DNA of 64,000 nucleotides from Algorimicrobium hallyeonense. GTDB lineage: Bacteria; Bacteroidota; Bacteroidia; Flavobacteriales; Flavobacteriaceae. The stretch covers positions 1 to 64,000 of the forward strand of contig NZ_JBHSLA010000004.1 of assembly GCF_042657385.1 (NCBI RefSeq). Reading direction: 5' to 3'. Positions 28,428 through 38,681 of the stretch are shown piece by piece. The translations under genes and the position numbers were made by a program. The notes below the pieces were generated by a model. It was not told the DNA's origin and did no database searches. It saw nothing but the letters and a program-made list of their open reading frames with translations. Each line of letters starts with the position of its first letter. Within the stretch, counting starts at the first letter, position 1.

Positions 28428-28967
28428 TTAACTATTAATTAAATAAACGGCATCTTCTCCTTCATTTTCAACCCAATTTACTTTTACGCGTTCATCATTT
28501 ATAGCATCTACTTGTCGGCCTTTATAATTAGGCTGAATTGGTAAATGCCTGCTAAAGCGTCTATCAATTAGGGTTAAGAGTTCAATTTCGTGAGGCCTGC
28601 CAAAAGATTGAATGGCTGTTAAGGCTGCACGAATGCTTCGTCCAGTATATAATACATCATCTATAAAGACAATTTTCTTGTCTTCAACTAAAAAATTAAT
28701 TTCGGTGGTATTGGCTTCAAGAGGTTTTTCGCCGCGTCTAAAATCATCTCTAAAAAACGTAATATCTAAAAGTCCTAATTGGACATTTTTGATTTTATAT
28801 TCTTCTTTTAACATGGTAGCTAAACGGTTGGCAAGAAACTTACCGCGCGGTTGAATGCCTATTAAAACAGTATTGGTAAAGTCGTTGTGATTTTCAATAA
28901 GTTGGCAAGCCAATCGATGAAGAATGATGTTGATTTCCTTGGCGTTAAGTAACACTTTTTGACTCAT
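28428..28967 (-). CDS. pyrR: Bifunctional pyr operon regulator / uracil phosphoribosyltransferase
   Basis: The 179-residue protein has the PRPP-binding motif VFIDDVLYTGRSIRAAL and the N-terminal RLACQLIENH helix. IGIQPRGKFLANRL and DITFFRDD match PyrR. In Gram-positive bacteria PyrR controls pyr attenuation. Here no attenuator is apparent before pyrB, so the enzymatic UPRT activity or another control mode may apply. First gene of the cluster pyrR-pyrB-STAS-rnz. Confidence 0.93.
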   Translation of the reverse strand: MSQKVLLNAKEINIILHRLACQLIENHNDFTNTVLIGIQPRGKFLANRLATMLKEEYKIKNVQLGLLDITFFRDDFRRGEKPLEANTTEINFLVEDKKIVFIDDVLYTGRSIRAALTAIQSFGRPHEIELLTLIDRRFSRHLPIQPNYKGRQVDAINDERVKVNWVENEGEDAVYLINS

Positions 28968-28992
28968 AAACTATCCAAACATATTTGCTAAA

Positions 28993-29023
28993 CAAAGTTA
29001 CGGTAAAAAAATTGAGTTCACAA
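28993..29023 (-). promoter_or_regulatory. Promoter of the pyrR-pyrB cluster
   Basis: On the minus strand TTG (29021-29023), a 20-base spacer and TAACTTTG (28993-29000) match the Bacteroidota consensus, about 25 bases before the pyrR ATG. Confidence 0.6.
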
Positions 29024-29214
29024 TGCTTTTATAATACAAAGCATCTTGCGTGCTCATTACTAATTGGCTTTATTCCCGCTTATAAAACTGCTTATAAGCC
29101 ACAACGTCCAAATAAGCATTAGGCAGATACTAATCAAACATAGCACTTAACAGGTTTTGGAAATCTGTTAAGTCTAGCTTATAAAAGGTGTATGTTTCAA
29201 GAAAATTTAAGCAT

Positions 29215-29246
29215 AAAAAAAGCCTCTCCGAATGGAAAGGCTTTTT
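29215..29246 (-). terminator. Terminator of rpsA
   Basis: GCCTCTCC and GGAAAGGC pair with one mismatch around a GAAT loop. On the minus strand the stem is followed by a long T-run. It lies about 20 bases after the rpsA stop codon. Confidence 0.85.
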
Positions 29247-29266
29247 AATATTATAGAATGAGGAAA

Positions 29267-31096
29267 TTATTTTCCTTCCATTTTATTTTTAAGAGCTTGT
29301 AAAGCATCATTGGCATCACCTAAAGTTGGTTTAGCTTCTGCAGCTGCGTTACTAGCAGCAGCTTTTACATTTGCAGCTTCTTCTTCTCTGAAGATTGCTG
29401 TATGCGATGCTACTACACGTTTGAACTCTTTATTAAATTCAATGATTTTGAATTCAGCTTCTTCGCCTTTTTTCAATTTCTTGCCATCTTCTTTTTCAAG
29501 GTGACGAGATGGTACGAAAGCTACGATATCTTCATTAAAATCAATAGTTGCACCTTTGTCAACGATTTCAGTTAATTCAGCTGTATGAAGCGTTCCTACT
29601 GCGAATTCAGTTTCATATTTATCCCAAGGGTTGTCTGTAGTTTGTTTGTGCCCTAAACTTAATTTACGACCTTCAACATCTAATTCAAGAACAACAACAT
29701 CTAATGTATCACCTACATTACAGAACTCACTAGGATGCTTGATTTTTTTAGTCCAAGATAAATCAGAGATGTAAATTAATCCATCAATACCTTCTTCTAA
29801 TTCAACAAACACACCAAAGTTTGTAAAGTTACGTACAATACCTGAATGCTTAGAACCTACAGGATATTTTTTAGTAATATCAGTCCATGGGTCTGGCGTT
29901 AATTGCTTAATACCAAGAGACATTTTACGCTCTTCTCTATCTAATGTTAAGATAACGGCATCAACCTCATCTCCTACTGAAACGAAATCTTGTGCTGAAC
30001 GTAAGTGTGTAGACCAAGACATTTCTGATACGTGAATTAATCCTTCAACGCCATCAGTAACTTCAATAAATGCACCGTAATCTGCAATTACAACCACTTT
30101 ACCTTTAACTTTGTCTCCAACTTTAACCTCTTCACCTAATGCATCCCAAGGATGTTTAGATAATTGTTTAAGACCTAATTGGATTCTAGATTTGTTTTCA
30201 TCAAAATCAAGAATTACAACATTTAATTTCTGATCTAACTCAACAATCTCATTTGGATGGTTGATACGAGACCAAGAAAGATCTGTAATGTGAACTAAAC
30301 CGTCAACACCACCAAGATCAATAAAGACACCATAAGACGTAATGTTCTTAACAATACCTTCTAATACTTGTCCTTTTTCTAATTGACCAATAATTTCTTT
30401 CTTCTGCTCTTCAATATCAGCCTCAATAAGGGCTTTATGAGAAACAACAACGTTTTTAAATTCGTGATTGATTTTAACAACTTTGAATTCCATTGTTTTA
30501 TTAACATACTGATCGTAATCGCGAATTGGCTTCACATCAATTTGAGAACCTGGTAAGAATGCTTCAATTCCAAAAACATCTACAATCATACCACCTTTAG
30601 TTCTGCACTTAACAAAACCATTAACGATTTCACCTGTTTCATGAGCTGCATTAACGCGATCCCATGCTTTGATAACACGTGCTTTTCTGTGAGATAATAC
30701 TAACTGACCTGTTGCGTCTTCACGAACATCAATTAATACTTCTACTTTATCACCAACTTTTAAATTAGGATTGTAACGGAATTCGTTTAATGAAATAACA
30801 CCTTCAGATTTTGCGTTAATGTCAATAATGGCATCACGATCTGAAATGTGAATCACTTCACCTTCAACAACTTCATCATCTAAAGTGTCTACGAAATTTT
30901 CTGCTACTAATTTTTCAAATTCTTTTAATTGAGAATCTTCAACCTCATCAATACCTTCTTGGTAATTGTGCCAGTTAAAATCTTTTAAGAATTTTTCAGG
31001 GTTTGCTTGAGCTTCAGATACAACTGGAGCTTCTGCTGTTTTTACTTCTGTTGCTTCAGTTGCTTCAACTTCTGCTTGTTTTGCTTTTTCAGCCAT
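29267..31096 (-). CDS. rpsA: 30S ribosomal protein S1
   Basis: The 609-residue protein contains a series of S1 RNA-binding domains. Clear units include GQVLEGIVKNITSYGVFIDL, GDKVKGKVVVIADYGAFIEV and GSKHSGIVRNFTNFGVFVEL, with the weaker first and last units at each end. The N-terminus is an acidic, alanine-rich extension, and the C-terminus has an alanine-rich tail, both usual in Bacteroidota. It helps recruit mRNA to the ribosome, which matters in a phylum with few Shine-Dalgarno sites. A leader of about 165 bases precedes it. Confidence 0.97.
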   Translation of the reverse strand: MAEKAKQAEVEATEATEVKTAEAPVVSEAQANPEKFLKDFNWHNYQEGIDEVEDSQLKEFEKLVAENFVDTLDDEVVEGEVIHISDRDAIIDINAKSEGVISLNEFRYNPNLKVGDKVEVLIDVREDATGQLVLSHRKARVIKAWDRVNAAHETGEIVNGFVKCRTKGGMIVDVFGIEAFLPGSQIDVKPIRDYDQYVNKTMEFKVVKINHEFKNVVVSHKALIEADIEEQKKEIIGQLEKGQVLEGIVKNITSYGVFIDLGGVDGLVHITDLSWSRINHPNEIVELDQKLNVVILDFDENKSRIQLGLKQLSKHPWDALGEEVKVGDKVKGKVVVIADYGAFIEVTDGVEGLIHVSEMSWSTHLRSAQDFVSVGDEVDAVILTLDREERKMSLGIKQLTPDPWTDITKKYPVGSKHSGIVRNFTNFGVFVELEEGIDGLIYISDLSWTKKIKHPSEFCNVGDTLDVVVLELDVEGRKLSLGHKQTTDNPWDKYETEFAVGTLHTAELTEIVDKGATIDFNEDIVAFVPSRHLEKEDGKKLKKGEEAEFKIIEFNKEFKRVVASHTAIFREEEAANVKAAASNAAAEAKPTLGDANDALQALKNKMEGK

Positions 31097-31264
31097 TTAA
31101 TATAAGTTAATACAATGCGTTAAAAGTTTTCAACTTCGCGAAACCGCAAGCGCATTGTGTTTTGTATTCTGTGTTGTTTTAGAAAATGGGCGACTAACAC
31201 ACAGAAGGATTATTGTTTTTTTAGTTTATTCCTTTTATTTTCTAACGCGTCGCTAAAAGGAGTG
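31097..31264 (-). promoter_or_regulatory. Long structured 5' leader of rpsA
   Basis: From the predicted start near 31258 to the rpsA ATG there are about 165 untranslated bases. CAATGCG near 31151-31157 and its inverse near 31114-31120 can pair around a loop that contains a smaller CTT/AAG stem. An S1 autoregulatory leader is conceivable. No known riboswitch was recognised. Confidence 0.4.
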
Positions 31265-31295
31265 CAAAAATACTATATTTTCTGCAATTAAACAA
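31265..31295 (-). promoter_or_regulatory. Promoter of rpsA
   Basis: On the minus strand TTG (31293-31295), a 20-base spacer and TATTTTTG (31265-31272) match the Bacteroidota consensus. Confidence 0.6.
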
Positions 31296-31321
31296 TAACT
31301 AATTTTCTAAAAATTAAAGAT

Positions 31322-32017
31322 TTAGTTATTTTCTTGAATCGCTGCTTCTGCCAACTTAACAATTTTTTGGAATTGTTGGTCCAGAGACAAATGAGAATTG
31401 TCTATTTCAATAGCATCATCTGCTTTTCTCAAAGGTGAATCTTCTCGGTTAGAATCAATATAATCCCGTTCTTGAATATTATGGAGTACATCATTATAGG
31501 TTACTACATCGCCACGGCTAATAAGTTCATCAAAACGACGCGTAGCACGTGTTTCTGACGAAGCAGTCATAAATATTTTGAGTTCTGCTTGTGGGAAAAC
31601 AACGGTTCCTATGTCGCGACCATCCATAACCACTCCTTTTTCAGCACCCATTTTTTGTTGCTGTTTTACTAATTGGTAACGCACTTCTGGAATAGCAGCA
31701 ACCTGACTCACAAAATTACTGACTTCTAAAGTACGAATGGCTTTTTCTATATTTTCACCATTTAAATACACATCAGCAACATTTGTGGTTTCGTTTAGTT
31801 TGAAATAAACAACCACATCGTGAAGTTTGGATACCAAACCGACCACATCAAATTGAGTCGAATTAATAAAACCATATTTCATGGCGTAATACGTCACAGC
31901 ACGATACATAGCGCCAGAATCCACATAAATATATCCTAAATGTTTGGCTAGTTGTTTGGCAACGGTACTTTTACCTGTTGAAGAAAAGCCGTCTATGGCA
32001 ATGGTTATTTTTTGCAT
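31322..32017 (-). CDS. cmk: Cytidylate kinase
   Basis: Cmk phosphorylates CMP and dCMP. The 231-residue protein has a P-loop GFSSTGKST at 9-17, YVDSGAMYRAVTYYA, VVMDGRDIGTVVFP and a DREDSP-type lid (SNREDSPLRKADDA). It begins immediately after the porQ stop codon with no spacer, so translation is likely coupled. The porQ-cmk pairing recurs in Bacteroidota. Confidence 0.96.
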   Translation of the reverse strand: MQKITIAIDGFSSTGKSTVAKQLAKHLGYIYVDSGAMYRAVTYYAMKYGFINSTQFDVVGLVSKLHDVVVYFKLNETTNVADVYLNGENIEKAIRTLEVSNFVSQVAAIPEVRYQLVKQQQKMGAEKGVVMDGRDIGTVVFPQAELKIFMTASSETRATRRFDELISRGDVVTYNDVLHNIQERDYIDSNREDSPLRKADDAIEIDNSHLSLDQQFQKIVKLAEAAIQENN

Positions 32018-33037
32018 TTATCTTAAATCTAATTGCATGCCGAAAAAATTGGCATTGGATGCGCTTGTATATCTTACATGCGTAAAACTAAATCTAAATT
32101 TATTCAATTTCAGTCCAATTCCCGCAGAAATACCTGAAAAATTTCGTTGATCTACAATACGCAGCTCCTCACCCTTTCTGAAATTATAACCCAATCGGAT
32201 ATTAAAAGCACCTGCTGGAAAAATTTCAGCACCCAATATCGTATGTCTTATAACATTGCCGAAGAAACCAACTTTTTCTTGTGTTTGATTTCCTTCTAAA
32301 TCCGTTTCAGCACGAGCCGGATTAGAAACGCCAATTGGCCATTTTTGTAAATTTTCAAAAGTAACGTGCCAACGTAATGGTACGTTTTCTAATGTTTGTG
32401 ACATTCCAAAAGCGACTTCAAACGGCAACGGCTCATTTTGTCCTGCATAGGTTGTAATTTGTAATCCTAAATTGCGAACTACTAATGTAGCTTGAAATTC
32501 AATATCTTCATTTACATACATTAAACCAGCATCTAAAGCAGCTCCGAAAGAGTTGTATTGTTCTAATTTGGATGTAATTAATTTAACAGTTCCTCCTAAA
32601 TAAAAATCGGAATACCCAATTTGTCTGGAATGTCCAAAGGATATAGCCGCTTCATTTCCACTAAACGAGCCTGTGGCGTTTCCTTGTTCGTCATAACCAT
32701 CAAAACTTCCGTAATTTATATAGGTAACACCTCCAAAGAATGTGAGTGTGCGTCTATCCCAAGTGTAACCATAAGCTGCCGTTCCATAACTTATGCCTCC
32801 TAAATAACTAGAGTAATTAAGCGCTAACTGATTATCCATTTCGTCATTTATAGCTGCAGGATTGGTTAAAGCTTGACTAACATCATAATCCAAATTGGTA
32901 AACACTTTACCACCTAAAGCGGCTTGGCGTGGGGAAGAAATTAGATTTAAAAATTGATATGTAGATTCACCACCAACTTGCGCAATCGCAGAAAGGCATA
33001 AAAGCAAGCAAATTCCAGTGGTAATTTTCTTTAACAT
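32018..33037 (-). CDS. porQ: Type IX secretion system protein PorQ
   Basis: The 339-residue outer-membrane barrel has a signal peptide (LSAIAQ) and the PorQ hallmark YQFLNLISSPRQAALGG, then NPAAINDEMDNQLALNY. Barrel strands continue to FGMQLDLR. PorQ is linked to attachment and modification of T9SS cargo at the cell surface. This connects it functionally with the adhesin and PorP/SprF genes earlier in the window. First gene of a two-gene unit with cmk. Confidence 0.93.
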   Translation of the reverse strand: MLKKITTGICLLLCLSAIAQVGGESTYQFLNLISSPRQAALGGKVFTNLDYDVSQALTNPAAINDEMDNQLALNYSSYLGGISYGTAAYGYTWDRRTLTFFGGVTYINYGSFDGYDEQGNATGSFSGNEAAISFGHSRQIGYSDFYLGGTVKLITSKLEQYNSFGAALDAGLMYVNEDIEFQATLVVRNLGLQITTYAGQNEPLPFEVAFGMSQTLENVPLRWHVTFENLQKWPIGVSNPARAETDLEGNQTQEKVGFFGNVIRHTILGAEIFPAGAFNIRLGYNFRKGEELRIVDQRNFSGISAGIGLKLNKFRFSFTHVRYTSASNANFFGMQLDLR

Positions 33038-33106
33038 ATAAGGTTACGACGAAAGTAAGTCTATCTATAAACGGCTGCAAGTATAATTTATTTTTACATC
33101 ATAAAA

Positions 33107-33134
33107 AAACCTCGAAAATAATTTCGAGGTTTTA
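33107..33134 (-). terminator. Terminator of lon
   Basis: CCTCGAAA (33111-33118) and TTTCGAGG (33123-33130) form a perfect stem around ATAA, with A and T runs outside. It lies just after the lon stop and before porQ. Confidence 0.88.
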
Positions 33135-33153
33135 ATCTATGTAATGTCACTTT

Positions 33154-35604
33154 TTACAGTTTTTTGGCATTCTTCACCTTCTGATTGGTGAGTGCCAACT
33201 TAATAACATCGCTCATTTCAGACACATAATGGAAGGTTAAACCTTTTAAATATTCTGGTTTTATTTCTTCAATATCACGTCTGTTTTCTTCACTTAATAA
33301 AATTTCTTTTATACGTGCACGTTTCGCAGCAAGAATTTTCTCCTTAATACCTCCTACTGGTAACACCTTACCACGCAGTGTAATTTCGCCAGTCATGGCT
33401 AAACTATTTTTTACTTTTTTCTGTGTAAATAAGGAAACTAATGATGTTAACATAGTAACACCTGCACTTGGTCCATCTTTAGGGGTTGCGCCTTCAGGCA
33501 CGTGAATGTGAACATTGTATTTATCAAAAACATCAGGGTCTAATCCTAAATCTTCTGCATTGGATTTAATATATTCCATGGCAATCGTTGCCGACTCCTT
33601 CATTACTTTCCCTAAATTACCGGTAACCGTTAAGGTACCTTTTCCTTTAGATAGAATAGATTCAATAAATAAAATATCGCCACCAACACGTGTCCACGCT
33701 AATCCGGTAACCACACCTGCAACGTTATTATTTTCATACTTGTCGCGTTCCATTTTTGGGCCGCCAAGCACTTCAATAATGTCTTCATTGGAAATTTTAA
33801 CGTTATACGTTTCTTCCATAGCAATACTTTTGGCTGCATAGCGCACCATTTTGGCCAATTGTTTTTCCAAACCACGTACACCAGATTCCCGTGTATACCC
33901 TTCTACTATTTTCTCTAATTGCGGCTTGGCAATTTTAAGATGTTTATCCGTTAATCCGTGTTCCTTGAGTTGTTTTGGCAATAAATGGCGTTTAGCTATT
34001 TCCACTTTTTCCTCTATAGTATAACCCGTTACATTTATAATTTCCATTCTATCCAATAATGCTGGTTGAATGGTAGATAAACTATTGGATGTAGCAATGA
34101 ACATGACTTTAGATAAATCGAAGCCCATTTCTAAAAAGTTATCATGAAATTCGCTGTTTTGTTCAGGATCTAAAACTTCCAGCATAGCAGACGAAGGATC
34201 ACCTTGATGCGAATTAGACAATTTATCAATTTCATCTAATACAAAAACAGGATTGGATGTTCCGGCCTTCTTTAAACTTTGAATAATACGTCCTGGCATA
34301 GCACCAATATAGGTTTTACGATGTCCGCGTATTTCCGCTTCATCTCGTAAGCCACCAAGCGACATACGCACATATTCGCGTCCCAATGCTTCGGCTACAG
34401 ACTTTCCTAATGAAGTTTTACCAACACCTGGAGGTCCATATAAACATAGGATAGGCGATTTCATATCACCTCGTAATTTTACGACCGCTAAATGTTCAAT
34501 AATCCGACGTTTTACATCATCTAAACCGTAATGATCACGATCAAGAATACGCTGGGCGCGTTTTAAATCGAATTTATCTTTACTGAATGTATTCCATGGT
34601 AAATCTAGAAATAAATCCAAATAATTTCGTTGTATAGAATATTCGGCAACTTGAGGATTCATGCGTTGCATTTTAGCTAATTCTTTTTCAAAATGCTTGG
34701 CTTCCTTTGTTCCCCATTTCATTTTTTTAGAACGCTTACGCATGTCTTCTAATTCCTCATCATGACTTACACCACCCAATTCTTCTTGAATGGTCTTCAT
34801 TTGCTGGTGCAAGAAATATTCACGTTGTTGTTGATTCATATCACTTTGAACCTTGGATTGAATATCGTTTTTAAGTTCCAATTTCTGGAACTCCATATTC
34901 ATATATTTCAGCGTTTCGAGAGCACGATCTTTTAAATCGTTTGTTTCTAATAAACTTTGTTTTTCCGTAACACTTAAGTTCATATTAGAGGATACGAAGT
35001 TTATTAAAAACGAATTACTCTGAATGTTTTTAATAGCAAACGATGCTTCACTTGGAATATTTGGGCTTTCCTCAATAATTTGAAGAGACAGTTCCTTTAT
35101 AGAGTCTATAATAGCTTCAAACTCCTTATTTTGTTCAGCTGGTCTTGCTTCCGGAACATCTTCAATGGTTGCTCTTATATAGGGATCTTCTGTTAATACG
35201 TCCTTTATTTTAAAACGTTTTTTACCTTGAATAATAACCGTTGTGTTACCATCAGGCATTTTTAAAACTTTTAAAATACGCGCTACCGTTCCTGTTTCAT
35301 GAATATCCGAAGCTTTTGGGTTTTCAACCGCTTCATCCTTTTGCGATACCACACCAATTACTTTACTGCCTTTATTGGCGTCGTTAATTAGTTTTATGGA
35401 TTTATCACGACCGGCTGTAATAGGAATTACCACACCTGGAAACAAAACTGTATTTCGTAATGATAAAATAGGAAGCGTTTCTGGTAAAGCTTCGTTATTT
35501 ATTTCTTCTTCATCTTCAGGTGTCATTAAAGGAATTAATTCTGAATTTTCGTCAAAATCTTGAAATGACAAACTGTCAAGGTTTAAAAAATTAGATTTCT
35601 TCAT
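33154..35604 (-). CDS. lon: ATP-dependent protease Lon
   Basis: Lon degrades misfolded and regulatory proteins. The 816-residue protein has the N-terminal LON substrate-binding domain (LPILSLRNTVLFPGVVIPI), an AAA+ module with Walker A GPPGVGKTS and a Walker B-like VFVLDEIDKLS, and a C-terminal peptidase with the catalytic serine in PKDGPSAGVTM and the lysine in GGIKEKILAAKRA. Complete. It is monocistronic with its own terminator. Confidence 0.97.
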   Translation of the reverse strand: MKKSNFLNLDSLSFQDFDENSELIPLMTPEDEEEINNEALPETLPILSLRNTVLFPGVVIPITAGRDKSIKLINDANKGSKVIGVVSQKDEAVENPKASDIHETGTVARILKVLKMPDGNTTVIIQGKKRFKIKDVLTEDPYIRATIEDVPEARPAEQNKEFEAIIDSIKELSLQIIEESPNIPSEASFAIKNIQSNSFLINFVSSNMNLSVTEKQSLLETNDLKDRALETLKYMNMEFQKLELKNDIQSKVQSDMNQQQREYFLHQQMKTIQEELGGVSHDEELEDMRKRSKKMKWGTKEAKHFEKELAKMQRMNPQVAEYSIQRNYLDLFLDLPWNTFSKDKFDLKRAQRILDRDHYGLDDVKRRIIEHLAVVKLRGDMKSPILCLYGPPGVGKTSLGKSVAEALGREYVRMSLGGLRDEAEIRGHRKTYIGAMPGRIIQSLKKAGTSNPVFVLDEIDKLSNSHQGDPSSAMLEVLDPEQNSEFHDNFLEMGFDLSKVMFIATSNSLSTIQPALLDRMEIINVTGYTIEEKVEIAKRHLLPKQLKEHGLTDKHLKIAKPQLEKIVEGYTRESGVRGLEKQLAKMVRYAAKSIAMEETYNVKISNEDIIEVLGGPKMERDKYENNNVAGVVTGLAWTRVGGDILFIESILSKGKGTLTVTGNLGKVMKESATIAMEYIKSNAEDLGLDPDVFDKYNVHIHVPEGATPKDGPSAGVTMLTSLVSLFTQKKVKNSLAMTGEITLRGKVLPVGGIKEKILAAKRARIKEILLSEENRRDIEEIKPEYLKGLTFHYVSEMSDVIKLALTNQKVKNAKKL

Positions 35605-36018
35605 AGATATATTTAAGTCATTCTGTCATTAATTGGGGTTAAAAACAGAATCGTCTTTATGTTTTAATAATTCATTTTAGAAATATACAACTCGTTATCA
35701 GCTATTCATACCGTATTACAGCTGTATATATGCCTATAGTATTCAATTTATATGCCATGAATAAAAAGTGCGATAAAACTAGTGCATTTTGCAATTATTC
35801 TTAAGGCTTATTTAATTCATGCCTGCTTAAATATACATTTCTATTAAATTTTCAGAGCCCAAAACTTCGCGTATAACAACTCTATTGATAATGTATCAAG
35901 GGTTTAACAGGTTAGGAATAGTAGTTTGGTAATTAATTTACTAGATAATTTATGGATGATTTTGTTAACCTTTTATTTCGTTACACATTAATATATAGAA
36001 ATATTAAACACACAAATT
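35605..36018. other. Intergenic region between lon and a divergent gene
   Basis: This 414-bp stretch separates two divergent genes. I see no gene and no full TAnnTTTG box close to either start. It is strongly AT-rich and presumably holds both promoters. Confidence 0.4.
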
Positions 36019-36870
36019 ATGAGAAGATTACATGTATATGCCATTACAACCCTATTAATTTTTGCATTTAGCGCGCCTTTACATGCCCAACGCGGCATGA
36101 TTAAGCGAAAAATTAAAAATGATATGAAGGAGAAATATGCGGAACCGGAACGGGAAAAAGGACGCGATGCCGTCCGCGATGTAACCTACGAAAATGATAC
36201 GCGCTACCCAATACCAGAGAATCCCGTAAAAGCCACACTAGCAATGGAAATTAAATCCTTTAAAAAAAATGGCAAATTAGATGATACAAATACCACAAAA
36301 CTCGTTTTTGGTGAAACGGGTGAATGCATGATTATGAATGAAGATGATAAAAATGAAACCCGAATGCTTTTTGACTATAAAGGTGCAGCCATGTATATGG
36401 TAAATCCTAAACAAAAATCGGCTACAAAAATGCCTATGATTAATTTTCAAAAAATGGCGCAACGCATGGCGGAACATCAAATGGATTTGGATGACGATAT
36501 TGGAACTTGGGAACGTACCAATGAGCAAAAGGAAATTAATGGTTATAATTCTCGTAGGTATATTTATACCAACGCAGAAGAGAAAACGATTACCCATGTT
36601 TGGGTTACTCAAGATATTACAATCGATTTAAGCGAAAACCATCTTTTTGGCGGACAGATAAAGAATTTTATAAATTCGCCAGCCATGGCCAATTCAGCTT
36701 CAACAGACGAAAATGCACCAAGAGGTATGATGATACGAAGTGTTTATTTTGAAAAAAATCGAGACACGCCGAGTATGCAAATGGATATAACAGAGTTTAG
36801 TGAAAAGTCAGATCCTAAATATTTTGATTTAAGCAATTATGAGGTAGTTGACGTTTTAGGTAAACTATAA
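36019..36870 (+). CDS. Secreted DUF4412-like protein
   Basis: The 283-residue protein has a signal peptide ending PLHAQR. The body carries features of DUF4412-type proteins, with a stretch of MKSATKMPMINFQKMAQ-like residues followed by GYNSRRYIYTNAEEKTITHVWVTQDI and a late STDE region. Such proteins may bind or sense extracytoplasmic ligands, but function is unknown. The mature N-terminus is highly basic and charged. Monocistronic, with a terminator 60 bp downstream. Confidence 0.75.
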   Translation: MRRLHVYAITTLLIFAFSAPLHAQRGMIKRKIKNDMKEKYAEPEREKGRDAVRDVTYENDTRYPIPENPVKATLAMEIKSFKKNGKLDDTNTTKLVFGETGECMIMNEDDKNETRMLFDYKGAAMYMVNPKQKSATKMPMINFQKMAQRMAEHQMDLDDDIGTWERTNEQKEINGYNSRRYIYTNAEEKTITHVWVTQDITIDLSENHLFGGQIKNFINSPAMANSASTDENAPRGMMIRSVYFEKNRDTPSMQMDITEFSEKSDPKYFDLSNYEVVDVLGKL

Positions 36871-37350
36871 TTTAAAATATCCAATTTATTAAAAAAATAA
36901 GGTCTATTTATATAGTAGGACAACATGCATTAACATCCAATAGGTTTGGTTAACAACATACTACTGGATGTTTTTTTTGGTAAACGTCTAGGATATATAA
37001 AATAAACCCATTGAAAACTATATCACAGATAGCTTACAGTTTTAACCGTAATCTCAAATTATTATGACGAACTGATAAATCGATTTCATAAAGCACCCTA
37101 AATAACTCAAAATTAACTAGGCTTTTATTTTGAAAATTAAACTTTTTAAAAATTTATTAAGTAATGTGTTTACCTATCTTTTTTTTTAAACACCAAAGGA
37201 ATATAATACGGTTTCGGTAACCAAGAAATTATGAACAGCGTTTTAAACTATAAAACCAAAGCGTGATTTATTAATGTCTTTTGTGCTTAACTGTTAAAAA
37301 GAAAACACAGAATCTATTTTTGTTAAACTAAATAATAACTAAATTTAATT
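36871..37350. other. Intergenic region with a terminator and a probable promoter
   Basis: This 480-bp non-coding stretch holds the terminator at 36932-36978 and a TATTTTTG -7 box at 37315-37322, about 29 bases before the pseudogene start. The rest is AT-rich with no evident gene. Confidence 0.5.
36932..36978 (+). terminator. Terminator of the DUF4412-like gene
   Basis: AACATCCAATAG (36932-36943) pairs with CTACTGGATGTT (36961-36972) with one mismatch, and eight T residues follow. Confidence 0.8.
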
Positions 37351-38589
37351 ATGAAAAAATTATAAATTACATGGAAATCAATAATCATTTTACTCGCCAT
37401 TGGCATAGCTTTTACGAGCTATAGCAGTGACGATAGTATAGATCCAATTCCGCAAAATAATGTGCCACCAACACTTTTGGACTGCGATTTCTTTAGTGCT
37501 GGAGGTGATATTCATCTCGAAAATGTACCCGATGCGCCCGTAGACTATATTATAAGTTGCGACCCTAGAATTAAAGCCAACCTATTAATTGATGCGGGTG
37601 TTGTTATTGTGTTTGAAAAAAATGCAGGATTACAATTTATAGAAGATGAAAATTATAAAATAGAAATGAGGGGAACCTCTAACAATCCTATAATTTTAAC
37701 AGGTACAGAAAAAAATAAAGGACATTGGAGAGGATTATTAATGACTAGCGATAATCCTTCTAATATTATGAGACATGTAACGGTTGAATATGCCGGTCAA
37801 ATTCGTCCAGGAGGCTGGAACTATAAAGGTGCTGTTATAGGTTCTTAGGGAGCTGTTATGGAGTTGGATAGCTGTACCATTCAAGATTGTAAAGAAATAG
37901 GTCTGCATTGGGTAGGATACGCATCCACCTTAAACATTTCAAATTCAACGTTTACAAGGAATGATCTTCCTATTTTAACGAATCCAAATTTTATCAATTC
38001 TATTGATGAAACCAGTACCTATTCTGGCAATGTCAATGATTACATCCGATTGGAACGTTCAGATGTTAATCAGGATATTACATTTCACAATATTGATGTA
38101 CCTTTTTTTTCAAATGGATTCAAACCTAAAAACGATGCTAGCCGTAAAATTACATTTGCTCCAGGTGTTACATTATTAATGGACGCAGGAAGTGAAATTC
38201 TTATTAGTAATTCAACGCATCAGCATGCAGCAATAATGGCAGGTACCGCTGATAATAGAATTACTGTTAAAGGTAAAGAAAGTGTTCCTGGATATTGGAA
38301 GGGTATAAATATTCAATCTAATAGTCCATTAAATGAGATTGGGTATTTGGATATTTCAGATGCAGGAGAAACCATAGGATATCCAAATGGCGCTATAAAA
38401 TTAGGATTTAACGATTATTTAAATATTCATGATGTTAATTTTATTAATTGCCTAGAGTATGCAATGAGTATTAATTATTATTATGGTTATAATTTTCATC
38501 TAGAATACAGCAATTTAAATCTAGTCAATACGCCTAAACTATTTTCTGATTGGTTTGGAGCTGAAGTAATTGATCCTTATAATCCATAA
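37351..38589 (+). pseudogene. Beta-helix surface lipoprotein gene with two in-frame stops
   Basis: One frame runs from the ATG at 37351 to the stop at 38587-38589 but is broken by TAA at 37363-37365 (codon 5) and TAG at 37846-37848. Around the stops the protein is coherent: a hydrophobic signal (SIIILLAIGIAFTSYSSDDS), then two related blocks of a right-handed parallel beta-helix, each with NxPIxLTG-like and GxWKG-like segments (GHWRGLLMTSDNPSN, GYWKGINIQSNSPLN). The lipobox cysteine expected in TSCSSDD is tyrosine (TSYSSDD). Three separate defects argue for decay, though sequencing error is not excluded. About 412 codons in total. Confidence 0.8.
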
Positions 38590-38639
38590 TAGATTTACAC
38601 GGTTTGTTCCCAAATCTATAATTAGTCTGCTAGACCATT

Positions 38640-38681
38640 AAAAAGCGTCCTTTTAGAATTAAATCTAAAGGGCGCTTTTTT
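38640..38681 (+). terminator. Terminator after the beta-helix pseudogene
   Basis: AAAAGCGTCC and GGGCGCTTTT form the main stem with a G-T wobble, extended by TTTTAGA with TCTAAA, and end in a T-run. Confidence 0.82.
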
